Source: Saccharopolyspora_C sp047200635
Lineage (GTDB): Bacteria > Actinomycetota > Actinomycetes > Mycobacteriales > Pseudonocardiaceae
DNA length: 64,000 nucleotides
Assembly: GCF_047200635.1 (NCBI RefSeq)
Contig: NZ_JBJZOI010000005.1
Span: 124,001 to 188,000, forward strand
Reading direction: 5' to 3'
In this document: piece by piece, positions 19,578 through 27,524 of the stretch
How positions within the stretch are numbered: the first letter of the stretch is position 1
How the letters are laid out: each line of letters begins with the position of its first letter
Notes under the pieces: model-generated
What the model was told of the DNA's origin: nothing
Seen by the model: the letters and a program-made list of their open reading frames with translations, nothing else
The model's database searches: none
Position numbers and translations under genes: made by a program

Positions 19578-19751
19578 CCCGGCCACGATACCGAGTGCGG
19601 CCCGCGCACCTGCGCGGATCGTGCGCGATCCGGTACCGGGCGCGGTCGGCGCGGCCGCTGCCGGGGATTTCGGCAGGGCGGGGTTCGATCGGGTGCTCCG
19701 ATCGGGCAAACTGGTGGTCGTACGCCCACGACGACTTTCCGGAGGATGACC

Positions 19752-19940
19752 GTGGCCGCTGGCAAGGCGAACAAGGACCGCATCGACCCGACGTGGCCGC
19801 ACGTGGGCGACGGCGAGCACCCGGTCAGCGAGCTCGTCGCGGACAAGCAGGGCGCGCTCTCGCCGTTCGGCAACGTCACCTTCCCCTTCGACGAGGGCAC
19901 CTTCCCGTACGAGCACCCCGTCACCAAGATCAACAAGTGA
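19752..19940 (+). CDS. small conserved protein, 62 residues
   Basis: A short acidic/basic protein without membrane segments, containing DPTWPHVGDGEHPVSELV and FPFDEGTFPYEHPVT. I recognise it only as a small conserved actinobacterial protein of unknown function. The GTG at 19752 is preferred because GGAGG (19741-19745) lies 6 bases upstream; the in-frame ATG at 19746 touches that site. It is divergent from the helicase-associated gene and followed by a strong terminator, so it is a single-gene unit. Confidence 0.72.
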   Translation: MAAGKANKDRIDPTWPHVGDGEHPVSELVADKQGALSPFGNVTFPFDEGTFPYEHPVTKINK

Positions 19941-19970
19941 GCGCGGGCGAGTCCGCTCGCCACGCCGCCC

Positions 19971-19999
19971 GGCCCCGGAGTCCGCTCGGACCCGGGGCC
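19971..19999 (+). terminator. terminator after the 62-residue protein gene
   Basis: GGCCCCGGaGTCCG pairs with CGGACcCGGGGCC (about 13 bp with one bulge, tight loop), and a T-rich run (gttctcgttcc) follows. It is 30 bp beyond the stop. Confidence 0.7.
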
Positions 20000-20208
20000 G
20001 TTCTCGTTCCGGCCCGGGGCGCGTTGTCAAGGCCGACTCGTCGGTAGCGGTGCCGGATATCGATCACATCGGCGAAAGTTCTACGCTTTTTCCACACCGG
20101 GTGAAGTTCAACTGGCTTTGGCGGGCGCTGGATCTTGCTCAGCGCCGAGTCCTGTGATCAAGACCCGGCGCTCAAGTGGAAACTTCGCGTGTGACAGGGG
20201 TGCGACCA

Positions 20209-21663
20209 ATGCCGGTTCCAGGTCCGGGTTACTCGATCACGGTCCGAGTGGAGGCGCCGCCGTCGGCCAGCGCCGCGGGCGATCTCGCCAGCGCGATCGG
20301 CAGCGCGGGGGGCGTGACCACGGCTTTCGACGTCGTGGAGTCCCACTCCGACCGGATCGTCGTGGACATCACCTGCAACGCCCGCTCGGCCGATCACGCC
20401 TCCGACATCACCGATCGCCTCGGTGAGCTGCCCGGGGTGAAGGTCCGCAAGATCTCGGACCGAACCTTCCTGGTCCACCTCGGCGGCAAGATCGAGGTCA
20501 GCTCCCGGGTGGCGCTGGCCAACCGCGACGACCTCTCCCGCGCCTACACCCCGGGCGTGGCCCGGGTGTGCACCGCGATCGCGGAGAACCCCGAGGACGC
20601 GCGGCGGCTGACCATCAAGCGCAACTCGGTCGCCGTGGTCACCGACGGTTCCGCGGTCCTCGGCCTCGGCAACATCGGTCCGGCCGGGGCGCTGCCGGTG
20701 ATGGAGGGCAAGGCGGCGCTGTTCAAGAAGTTCGCGGGCGTCAACGCCTGGCCGGTCTGCCTGGACACCCAGGACACCGAGGAGATCATCCGGACGGTCG
20801 AGCTGATCGCCCCCGTGTACGGCGGCATCAACCTGGAGGACATCGCCGCGCCGCGCTGCTTCGAGATCGAGGCCCGGTTGCGGGAGAAGCTGGACATCCC
20901 GGTGTTCCACGACGATCAGCACGGCACCGCCATCGTGGTGCTCGGCGCGCTGCGCAACGCGCTGCGGGTGGTCGGCAAGGACATCGAGAACTGCCGCATC
21001 GTGGTCTGCGGCGTGGGCGCGGCCGGCTCGGCGATCATCCGGCTGCTGCAGCACAAGTCCCCCGCGGACATCATCGCCGTGGACATCGACGGCATCGTGC
21101 ACAGCGGGCGCGGGGACGAGGACCCGAACCTGCGCTCCATCGCCGCGGGCACCAACGCGGACGGCCGCACCGGCAGCCTCTCCGACGCGGTCGCGGGCGC
21201 CGACGTGTTCATCGGCGTCTCGGCGCCGAACCTGCTCAGCGCCGACGACGTGGCCACCATGAACGAGGACGCGATCGTGTTCGCGCTGGCCAACCCGGAC
21301 CCGGAGATCGACCCGCTGGAGGCCCAGCAGCACGCGAAGGTCGTCGCCACCGGGCGCAGCGACTACCCGAACCAGATCAACAACGTGCTCGCGTTCCCCG
21401 GCTTCTTCCGCGGTCTGCTCGACGCGCACGCGCACGAGATCACCGACGAGATGATGATCGCGGCTTCCAACGCGATCGCCGACGTGGTCGACGGCGAGGA
21501 GCGGGTGAACCCGTCGTTCATCGTGCCCAGCGTCTTCGACACCAGCGTGGCTCCGGCCGTCGCGGAGGCCGTCCGCAAGGCGGTCGTCGCCAGCCGCACC
21601 GAGGAGCCCGCGGCGGGCGGCTCCTCGATGCCGTGGTCCATGGCCGAAGACTTCGACTGCTGA
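20209..21663 (+). CDS. NAD-dependent malic enzyme with N-terminal ACT-like domain
   Basis: A 484-residue enzyme converting malate to pyruvate and CO2. Residues 1-80 form an ACT-like regulatory domain (YSITVRVEAPPS). The malic-enzyme core has SRAYTPGVARVC, VVTDGSAVLGLGNIG, NLEDIAAPRCFEIE and FHDDQHGTA, then the nucleotide-binding segment VCGVGAAGSAI. This ACT-plus-core layout is standard for actinobacterial malic enzymes. The ATG at 20209 matches the family N-terminus; a GTG at 20176 would add 11 residues but lacks a ribosome site. A compound hairpin follows the stop. Confidence 0.9.
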   Translation: MPVPGPGYSITVRVEAPPSASAAGDLASAIGSAGGVTTAFDVVESHSDRIVVDITCNARSADHASDITDRLGELPGVKVRKISDRTFLVHLGGKIEVSSRVALANRDDLSRAYTPGVARVCTAIAENPEDARRLTIKRNSVAVVTDGSAVLGLGNIGPAGALPVMEGKAALFKKFAGVNAWPVCLDTQDTEEIIRTVELIAPVYGGINLEDIAAPRCFEIEARLREKLDIPVFHDDQHGTAIVVLGALRNALRVVGKDIENCRIVVCGVGAAGSAIIRLLQHKSPADIIAVDIDGIVHSGRGDEDPNLRSIAAGTNADGRTGSLSDAVAGADVFIGVSAPNLLSADDVATMNEDAIVFALANPDPEIDPLEAQQHAKVVATGRSDYPNQINNVLAFPGFFRGLLDAHAHEITDEMMIAASNAIADVVDGEERVNPSFIVPSVFDTSVAPAVAEAVRKAVVASRTEEPAAGGSSMPWSMAEDFDC

Positions 21664-21668
21664 GCCCC

Positions 21669-21707
21669 GCCCGGGACCTGCCCCGTCCCGGCGGGGTGGT
21701 CCCGGGC
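21669..21707 (+). terminator. compound hairpin terminator after malic enzyme
   Basis: GCCCGGGAC pairs with GTCCCGGGC (9 bp), enclosing a nested CCCCG/CGGGG stem. It lies 5 bp past the stop codon and 17 bp before the moaC start. Confidence 0.65.
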
Positions 21708-21723
21708 TCTAAGGTCTGCGGGT

Positions 21724-22203
21724 ATGGCGCAGGACGAGCTCACGCACGTGGACGAGTCGGGGGCGGCTCGCATGGTCGACGTCTCCGAGAAGCAGGTCAG
21801 CGCGCGCACCGCGGTGGCCACCGGTGTCGTGCGCACGACACCGGAGGTCCTCGCGCTGGTGCGCCGGGACGGGCTTCCCAAGGGCGACGCGCTGGCCACC
21901 GCGCGGATCGCGGGGATCATGGCGGCGAAGCGGACCCCGGACCTCGTCCCGCTGTGCCACCCGATCGCGCTGTCCGGGGTGAAGGTGCAGCTGGACCTCG
22001 GCGAGTCCGAGGTGCGGATCACCGCGACCGTGCGCACCACCGACCGCACCGGCGTCGAGATGGAGGCGCTCACCGCCGTCACCGGCGCCGGGCTCGCGCT
22101 GCACGACATGATCAAGGCCGTGGATCCGGCGGCGGTGCTCGACGCGGTGCGCGTGGAGCGCAAGGAGGGCGGCAAGACCGGCACCTGGGTCCGCGAGGAC
22201 TGA
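21724..22203 (+). CDS. moaC: cyclic pyranopterin monophosphate synthase MoaC
   Basis: A 159-residue MoaC, which with MoaA converts GTP to cyclic pyranopterin monophosphate, the first step of molybdenum cofactor synthesis. Conserved blocks are MVDVSEKQVSARTAVATG, AAKRTPDLVPLCHPIALSGV, TGVEMEALTAV and LHDMIKAVDPAAVL. Length is normal. The molybdenum genes here are split: moaC and mog-moaE run rightward, moaD-moaA leftward, with rpfA between, the same order as in mycobacteria (Rv0864-Rv0869c, from memory). Confidence 0.95.
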   Translation: MAQDELTHVDESGAARMVDVSEKQVSARTAVATGVVRTTPEVLALVRRDGLPKGDALATARIAGIMAAKRTPDLVPLCHPIALSGVKVQLDLGESEVRITATVRTTDRTGVEMEALTAVTGAGLALHDMIKAVDPAAVLDAVRVERKEGGKTGTWVRED

Positions 22204-22324
22204 TCGGCGGGGCGGGCGCGTCGGCTCGTACGCTGGAGCCCAGCGCGGTGGCGCGCCCAGCCGCGGCCCCCGCTGGATGGCCGGTTCCGGCCGCGTCCCG
22301 TCCCGATCGCAAGGAGCTCCGCCC

Positions 22325-23266
22325 ATGTCCCGCACCGCTCGCGTCGTGGCCGCGTCGAACCGCGCCGCCGCAGGCGTGTACGCCGACCGCACCGGACCGG
22401 CCATCGTCGAGTGGCTGCGCGAACGCGGGTTCGAGGTGGGCGACCCGCTGGTGGTGCCGGACGGTGAGCCCGTCGCCCGCGCGCTGCGGGACGCGGTGGC
22501 CGCCGAGGTCGCGGTGGTGATCACCACCGGCGGCACCGGGATCAACCCCACCGACCGCACCCCCGAGGCGACCGCCGAGGTGCTGGACCACGAGATCCCC
22601 GGGCTGGCCGACGCGGTGCGCGCGGCGGGGCTGCCGGAGGTGCCCACGGCGGTGCTCTCCCGGGGGCGCGCCGGGGTGAGCGGCCAGACCTTGATCGTCA
22701 ATCTGCCGGGCTCGCGCGGCGGGGTCGCCGACGGGCTCGGCGTCCTGGACGGGGTGCTCGACCACGCCCTCGACCAGTTGCGCGGCGGGGACCACGCGCC
22801 GGGCGGCGGGGTGGCCCCGGCAGCCGGGAGCGCCTCGGCCGCCGCGCCGGTGCTGCTGGCCGAGGTCGTGGACCGGCCGCTGGTGGTCGAGGAGCTGGCC
22901 TCCCTCGTGGAGCACCGGGCCGCCGGCGCGGTGGTCACCTTCGGCGGCGTGGTCCGCGATCACGACGGCGGGCGCGGCGTGGTGGAGCTGGAGTACGTCG
23001 GCCATCCCAGCGCCGACGCGGTGATCCGCGAGGTCGCGGACGAGCTGGCCGGGCGTTTCGAGGGCGTGCGGGCGCTCGCGGTGGTGCACCGGGTGGGCCT
23101 GCTCGGCATCGGCGACGTGGCGCTGGCCTGCGCGGTCGCCGCCGAGCACCGCAAGGAGGCGTTCGCGGTGTGCTCGGAGCTCGTCGACGAGGTGAAGCGC
23201 CGGTTGCCGATCTGGAAGCGCCAGGTGTTCTCGGACGCCACCGAGGAATGGGTCAACTGCCCCTGA
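22325..23266 (+). CDS. Mog/MoaB-MoaE fusion protein
   Basis: A 313-residue fusion. Residues 1-155 are a MoaB/Mog-like molybdopterin adenylyltransferase domain (VVITTGGTGINPTDRTPEAT at 64-83; VNLPGSRGG at 125-133). A Gly/Ala/Pro linker covers about 154-174. Residues 175-313 are MoaE, the large subunit of molybdopterin synthase (GAVVTFGGVVRDHDGGR; HRVGLLGIGD; KRRLPIWKRQVFSD with Lys291 and Lys298). It joins sulfur insertion by MoaE-MoaD to activation of the product. Mycobacteria encode the domains as separate neighbouring genes. AAGGAG lies 8 bases before the ATG. Confidence 0.9.
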   Translation: MSRTARVVAASNRAAAGVYADRTGPAIVEWLRERGFEVGDPLVVPDGEPVARALRDAVAAEVAVVITTGGTGINPTDRTPEATAEVLDHEIPGLADAVRAAGLPEVPTAVLSRGRAGVSGQTLIVNLPGSRGGVADGLGVLDGVLDHALDQLRGGDHAPGGGVAPAAGSASAAAPVLLAEVVDRPLVVEELASLVEHRAAGAVVTFGGVVRDHDGGRGVVELEYVGHPSADAVIREVADELAGRFEGVRALAVVHRVGLLGIGDVALACAVAAEHRKEAFAVCSELVDEVKRRLPIWKRQVFSDATEEWVNCP

Positions 23267-23361
23267 GATGGTCTCTGCGGGCGTGGCTCCCCCTGATCGC
23301 CCTCCACCGCCCGGACGCCCTTCGATCTTGCTGCTGACCCGACGCGGCCCGGAACGCACGA

Positions 23362-23393
23362 GACCCCTGCCGCTGGGGGAGGCGGCAGGGGTC
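23362..23393. terminator. bidirectional terminator between mog-moaE and rpfA
   Basis: GACCCCTGCCGC pairs perfectly with GCGGCAGGGGTC (12 bp, 8-base loop). It stands between two converging stop codons, 95 bp after one and 83 bp after the other, and can serve both. Confidence 0.7.
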
Positions 23394-23476
23394 CGGAGTG
23401 GGGAGTCGCACCGGCCCGCACGGGGGAACGGGCCGGGCGTCGACTCCGCGCCAGGTCCGGGGACCTGGCCAGGTGA

Positions 23477-24103
23477 TCACTTGATGTCGAGCTGCTGACC
23501 CGGGAAGATCATGTTCGGGTCGCTGAGCACGTCGGTGTTGCGCTCGAAGATGTCCTGGTAGTTCACGCCGTACTGGTCGGCGATCTTGCCCAGGGTGTCC
23601 CCGGCCTGCACGGTGTAGTCCGCGCCGTTCGACTTCACGGTGGACTTCTTCGTGGTGGTCTTCGAGGTCGAGGACTTCTTCGAGGAGGACGAGCTCTCGT
23701 CGGAGGAGCTGCTCGAGCCGCCGCTGGTGCTGCCGCTGGTCCAGCCGGTCTTCGCGCTGCACGCGGGCCAGGCGCCGGGGCCCTGCGAGGCGAGGACCTT
23801 CTCGGCGACCGCGATCTGCTCCTCGCGGCTGGCGTCCTTGGCGTTCGACGCGTACTGCGTGCCGCCGTAGGCCGCCCAGGTGGACGGGGTGAACTGGAGA
23901 CCGCCGGAGAAGCCGTTGCCGGTGTTGGCGCTCCAGTTGCCGCTGCTCTCGCACTGCGCGAGCTCGTCCCAGTCGGCCGCGTTGGCGGGCGCTGCGATCG
24001 CGATCGGGGCGGCGACCACGGCGCCGGCGATGGCCAGCCGGGCGGCGTTGCGAGCGATGCCTGCGGTGGAAGGTTTGCGGTGCTTGCCTTCGTAGCGAGT
24101 CAT
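23477..24103 (-). CDS. rpfA: resuscitation-promoting factor with LysM domain
   Basis: A 208-residue secreted muralytic enzyme. A signal peptide covers about 1-42. The Rpf domain follows: DWDELAQCESSGNW (catalytic Glu52), TGNGFSGGLQFTPSTWAAYGG, and the second disulfide Cys in WPACSAKTGW. A Ser/Lys-rich linker (about 130-155) leads to a C-terminal LysM peptidoglycan-binding domain (YTVQAGDTLGKIADQYGVNY). Rpf proteins cleave peptidoglycan during growth and exit from dormancy. The leader contains a c-di-AMP riboswitch, with a CRP-type palindrome upstream, so two nucleotide messengers are likely inputs. Confidence 0.93.
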   Translation of the reverse strand: MTRYEGKHRKPSTAGIARNAARLAIAGAVVAAPIAIAAPANAADWDELAQCESSGNWSANTGNGFSGGLQFTPSTWAAYGGTQYASNAKDASREEQIAVAEKVLASQGPGAWPACSAKTGWTSGSTSGGSSSSSDESSSSSKKSSTSKTTTKKSTVKSNGADYTVQAGDTLGKIADQYGVNYQDIFERNTDVLSDPNMIFPGQQLDIK

Positions 24104-24115
24104 GTCCCTCTCTCC

Positions 24116-24285
24116 TGCCGCGCTTGCGAGGTGAGCTGTCGGGTTCGGGCTGAGAGGCAGCCCGGCCGGCTCGGGAGCCGGCTTCACCCCTAGGGCGTTC
24201 GGGGCGCCCAGTGGTGGTTCCCCCGCCCCTGTCCGGTGTGTTCGTTCGGGGGTGGGAAGCCCGCCGGACAGGGTTCGGCGCTGCG
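24116..24285 (-). ncRNA. c-di-AMP riboswitch (ydaO-yuaA type) upstream of rpfA
   Basis: On the minus strand the leader carries the hallmark ydaO elements in order: a 5' strand with GCGCCGAACCC, then GGGGGAACCA, then AGGGGTGAA, and a 3' block CCCGAACCCGACAGCTCACC followed by TCGCAAGCG. Helices formed by CGCCCTAGGGG and GCCGGCTC/GAGCCGGC support the fold. It ends about 10 bases before the rpfA ribosome site, so ligand binding could affect both termination and translation. Such riboswitches normally reduce expression of cell-wall hydrolases when c-di-AMP is high. Confidence 0.9.
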
Positions 24286-24371
24286 GGCTTCCGTGGTCCT
24301 TGCTGATCGGTTCGGGGCCGACCGGAGAGCGACACTACGTAACCGATCGCCGAAGCGGAAATCTGAGCACA

Positions 24372-24387
24372 TGTGACGCTAGTCACA
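24372..24387. promoter_or_regulatory. CRP-type palindrome upstream of rpfA
   Basis: TGTGACGCTAGTCACA fits the CRP consensus TGTGA-N6-TCACA without mismatch. It lies about 90 bp upstream of the riboswitch. CRP control of rpfA is established in M. tuberculosis and Streptomyces, so cAMP-CRP is the likely ligand here. A -10-like TAGTGT lies downstream on the minus strand within the expected distance. Confidence 0.75.
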
Positions 24388-24853
24388 GTAACGAGCGCCG
24401 AGGGGTGTTCGATCTCGATCGTTTTCGCTGATCAGAGCGTCGTTATCAAGTCGTTTCCGGGCTGAGATCGATCACCGTGGGTGAGGCGTGGCTCACCCCT
24501 TCAGGGGCCCGAAAACCGGGATCTCGGCTTCTCGCAACTCGCCGGAAACCCTGAATCGAGTCCGCTCCGAGCGTGGATCGGCGGGATTCGGCGATCACTC
24601 GCCGAGCAAAGGGTATGACGCCGAGTAGTTGTTGTTCTCGGTCAGGTGAGGCTGTCGGGGAGGCCGCGTCAATGCCGCCGGACGGGTCGAGATCGTCCCG
24701 CCGGGCGGCCCCGGAGGACGAAGCGGAGTCACTCGATCTCACGCCGGAACGTCACCCGGGGGAGCGTGTCAGACACGCCGGGGAGTGTTGTATTCGCGCA
24801 CGCGCGCCTGCGCGGGCGGAGTAATGCGGACAGGACTCGATCGCCGGAGCGGT
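24388..24853. other. 466-bp non-coding gap between rpfA leader and moaD
   Basis: Less GC-rich than the rest of the window in its left half, consistent with the rpfA promoter region. It contains an inverted repeat GCGTGTC-A-GACACGC at 24774-24788, downstream of moaD, which may be a weak terminator or protein site. A 98-codon minus-strand frame (24446-24742) lacks a ribosome site and protein character. Confidence 0.4.
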
Positions 24854-25150
24854 TCAGCCGCCCGCGAACGGCGGCAGCACGTCCAGCTCGTCGCCGTCGC
24901 CGACCGCGGCGGACCGGTCGCGCACCGCGAGCCCGTTCAGCAAGAAGCTGCAGGCGGGAACCACCTCGGCGAGCCGCTCGCCGTGCGCCGCCAGCACCGC
25001 GTCGATCACATCGGAGGCCCGCACCGGGCCCGGCGCGGCCGGGGCGACGGAGAGGACCTCCTCGCTCACGCCGGCCGCGGCCCGCGCCCCGGCGAAGTAC
25101 CGCACCCGCACCGCCAGCGCGGCGGGAGCGCCCTCGGATCGCGCGGTCAT
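24854..25150 (-). CDS. moaD: molybdopterin synthase small subunit MoaD
   Basis: A 98-residue ubiquitin-like sulfur carrier. It ends in PPFAGG, the required C-terminal Gly-Gly that is adenylated and thiocarboxylated before donating sulfur to the MoaE half of the fusion at 22325-23266. The N-terminus has VRVRYFAGARAAAG and the central part FLLNGLAV, both typical. It is downstream of moaA with a 4-bp gap, so the two are one operon. Confidence 0.92.
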   Translation of the reverse strand: MTARSEGAPAALAVRVRYFAGARAAAGVSEEVLSVAPAAPGPVRASDVIDAVLAAHGERLAEVVPACSFLLNGLAVRDRSAAVGDGDELDVLPPFAGG

Positions 25151-25154
25151 GGCG

Positions 25155-26213
25155 TCAGCCCCCGATCGCGCTCATCGGCCGGGACGGCTGGGCGAAGCCC
25201 GCGTCGTCCACCCCGTGACCCGCCTTCTTGGCCCACATCGTCTCCTGCCACAGCCGCGCCAGTTCGGCGTCCCCGGCGCCGTCGCGCAGCGGTCCGCGCA
25301 GATCCGTCTCGGTCGTGGAGAACAGGCAGGAGCGCAGCTGGCCGTCCGCCGTGAGCCTGGTCCGGTCGCAGGCCGCGCAGAACGGTCGCGTCACCGAGCC
25401 GATCACGCCGACCGTGCCCGGGCCGCCGTCCACCAGCCACCGCTCGGCGGGTGCCGAACCACGCTCGGCGTCGTGCGGGGTGAGGGTGAACTCGGCGCTG
25501 AGCCGATCGAGGATCTCATCCGCGGTGATCATCTTCTCGCGGTCCCACCCGTGCTGCGGGTCGAGCGGCATCTGCTCGATGAACCGCAGCTGGTAGCCGT
25601 GCTCCAGGCAGTACCGCAGCAGGTCGCCCGCCTCGTCGTCGTTCACGCCGCGCAGCAGGACCGCGTTCACCTTCACCGGCTCCAGCCCGGTCTCCTTGGC
25701 CGCTTCGAGCCCGTCCAGGACGTCGGCGAAGCGGTCCCGGCGGGTCAGCTCGTGGAAAGTCTCGGCGCGCAGGGTGTCCAGCGAGACGTTGACCCGGTCC
25801 AGTCCGGCTTCGACCAGCGGCCCCGCGTAGCGGCGCAGGTTGATCCCGTTGGTGGTCAACGAGGTCTTCGGGTGGCCGGGCAGCGCGGAGGTGGCGGCGA
25901 TGATGTCCACCAGGTCCTGCCGCAGCAGCGGTTCACCGCCGGTGAACCGCACCGCGGTCACCCCGAGCTCCTCCACCGCGATCCGGATGAGCCGGTTCAT
26001 CTCGCCGGTGTCGAGCATCTCCTGCCGCTTCAGCCACGGCAGGCCCTCGGCGGGCATGCAGTAGGTGCAGCGCAGGTTGCACTTGTCGATCAAGGAGACG
26101 CGAAGGTCGGTCGCCACCCGGCCGAACCGGTCGATCAGGGCCGGAGTGTCCGGACGCGTCGAGGTGTCGGCCGTGGGGCGCACGGCCGGGATGCCCAGGT
26201 CCACTGCGGTCAC
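25155..26213 (-). CDS. moaA: GTP 3',8-cyclase MoaA
   Basis: A 352-residue radical SAM enzyme acting on GTP at the start of molybdenum cofactor synthesis. The SAM cluster cysteines are C45, C49 and C52 in DKCNLRCTYC. The C-terminal second cluster is FCAACDRTRLTADGQLRSC. RFTGGEPLLR is the GGEP motif, and the protein ends in Gly-Gly, needed for GTP binding. A GTG start is used. It is divergent from the HTH-TOBE/mod operon across 152 bp, which could allow coordinated control by molybdate. Confidence 0.94.
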   Translation of the reverse strand: MTAVDLGIPAVRPTADTSTRPDTPALIDRFGRVATDLRVSLIDKCNLRCTYCMPAEGLPWLKRQEMLDTGEMNRLIRIAVEELGVTAVRFTGGEPLLRQDLVDIIAATSALPGHPKTSLTTNGINLRRYAGPLVEAGLDRVNVSLDTLRAETFHELTRRDRFADVLDGLEAAKETGLEPVKVNAVLLRGVNDDEAGDLLRYCLEHGYQLRFIEQMPLDPQHGWDREKMITADEILDRLSAEFTLTPHDAERGSAPAERWLVDGGPGTVGVIGSVTRPFCAACDRTRLTADGQLRSCLFSTTETDLRGPLRDGAGDAELARLWQETMWAKKAGHGVDDAGFAQPSRPMSAIGG

Positions 26214-26365
26214 CGTTCGAGCCTAACCCCGTCCGGAGGGGGATTTCGATCGCCCCGGGAGGCTTTCTCGCGCCCGCCGAGGTCCGCAGTGGACGTTGAA
26301 CGAGTCGCGGATGCGCCCGCTTCGGGACTGTCTCAACCGCGCCTGCGGCAGTAATCTCGTCAACT

Positions 26366-26764
26366 GTGCCGCACTACCGGATTTCTGAAGCAGCCGGGCT
26401 GCTGGGTGTCAGCGACGACACCGTGCGCCGCTGGGCAGACGGCGGTCAGCTCCCCACCGGCCGGGACGGCTCCGGTCGGCTCGTGGTGGACGGGGCCGAC
26501 CTCGCCGCGTTCGCCCGCGAGCAGGCGCGCGCGGTGCCCGACCCCTCGGGCGTCGGGCGCTCCGCCCGCAACCGGCTGGTCGGACTGGTCACCGAGGTCG
26601 TCTCCGACCAGGTGATGTCGCAGGTCGAGTTGCAGTGCGGTCCGCACCGGGTGGTCTCGCTGATGAGCACCGAGGCGGTGCGGGAGCTGGGCCTGGAGCC
26701 GGGAGTGCTGGCGGTGGCGGTGGTCAAGTCGACCAACGTCGTGGTGGAGACGCCGGGAGGCTGA
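26366..26764 (+). CDS. HTH-TOBE molybdate-responsive regulator
   Basis: A 132-residue protein. Residues 1-50 are a MerR/excisionase-like winged helix (YRISEAAGLLGVSDDTVRRW). Residues 70-130 are a TOBE/Mop molybdate-binding domain (ARNRLVGLVTEVVSDQVMSQVEL; VAVVKSTNVVVE). It probably senses cytoplasmic molybdate and controls the mod genes, like ModE but with a different DNA-binding domain. The gene ends 1 bp before modA and heads the operon. Direct control is inferred from domains and position. Confidence 0.82.
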   Translation: MPHYRISEAAGLLGVSDDTVRRWADGGQLPTGRDGSGRLVVDGADLAAFAREQARAVPDPSGVGRSARNRLVGLVTEVVSDQVMSQVELQCGPHRVVSLMSTEAVRELGLEPGVLAVAVVKSTNVVVETPGG

Positions 26765-26765
26765 C

Positions 26766-27524
26766 GTGCGCAAGACCGGAGTGGTCGCGGCCCTGATCGG
26801 GTCCGCGCTGGTGCTGGCGGGGTGCTCGGGAGGGGGCGCGGAGGAGCCGCGGCGGACCGTCACGGTCCTGGCGGCGGCCTCGCTGACCGAATCCTTCGAC
26901 GAGCTCGCCGGCCGCTTCGAGGCCGAGAACCCGGGGGTGGACGTGCGCCTGGACTACGCGGGCTCGTCCACGCTCGTCGAACAGCTGATCCAGGGCCGCG
27001 GCGCCGACGTGTTCGCCTCGGCGAACACCGCGAACATGGACAAGGCCGCGGAGGCGGGGGTCACCGCCGGCGAGCCGCGGGTCTTCGCCACCAACGAGCT
27101 CACCATCGCCGTGCCGAAGGGCAACCCGGACCGCATCGGCTCCCTCGCCGACCTCGCAGCCCCCGGCAGGCTGGTCGTGCGGTGCGCCCCGGAGGTGCCG
27201 TGCGGCGCGGCCGCCCGGACCGTGGAGCAGGCCGCCGGGGTGCACCCGCGGGTCGTCAGCGAGGAGAACGACGTCAAGTCGGTGCTGCGCAAGGTGGCCG
27301 CCGGTGAGGCCGATGCGGGCCTGGTCTACGTGACCGACGTGCGCTCCGCGAAGGACCAGGTGCAGGCGGTGGACTTCCCGGAGGCGCGGCGGGCGGTCAA
27401 CGACTACCCGATCGTTCAGCTGAAGGACGCGCCCGAGCCCGAGCTGGCGACGCGCTTCCTGGACTACGTGCACGGCCCGGCCGGAGCGGACGTGCTGGCC
27501 GCGCACGGCTTCGGCGCGGGATGA
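26766..27524 (+). CDS. modA: molybdate-binding lipoprotein ModA
   Basis: A 252-residue ABC binding protein for molybdate. The signal peptide ends in the lipobox LAGC at about 16-19, so it is lipid-anchored. The mature protein opens TVLAAASLTESFDELA, with LDYAGSSTLVEQLIQGRGADVFASAN, both characteristic of ModA; the serines in these blocks bind the oxyanion. The stop overlaps the modB start by 4 bases. It delivers molybdate to ModBC for cofactor insertion, next to the moa genes. Confidence 0.92.
   Translation: MRKTGVVAALIGSALVLAGCSGGGAEEPRRTVTVLAAASLTESFDELAGRFEAENPGVDVRLDYAGSSTLVEQLIQGRGADVFASANTANMDKAAEAGVTAGEPRVFATNELTIAVPKGNPDRIGSLADLAAPGRLVVRCAPEVPCGAAARTVEQAAGVHPRVVSEENDVKSVLRKVAAGEADAGLVYVTDVRSAKDQVQAVDFPEARRAVNDYPIVQLKDAPEPELATRFLDYVHGPAGADVLAAHGFGAG

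Noticed and set aside
24446..24742. 98-codon minus-strand frame upstream of rpfA
   Set aside because: Low-complexity, polar product with no start signal, in the region expected to hold the rpfA promoter.
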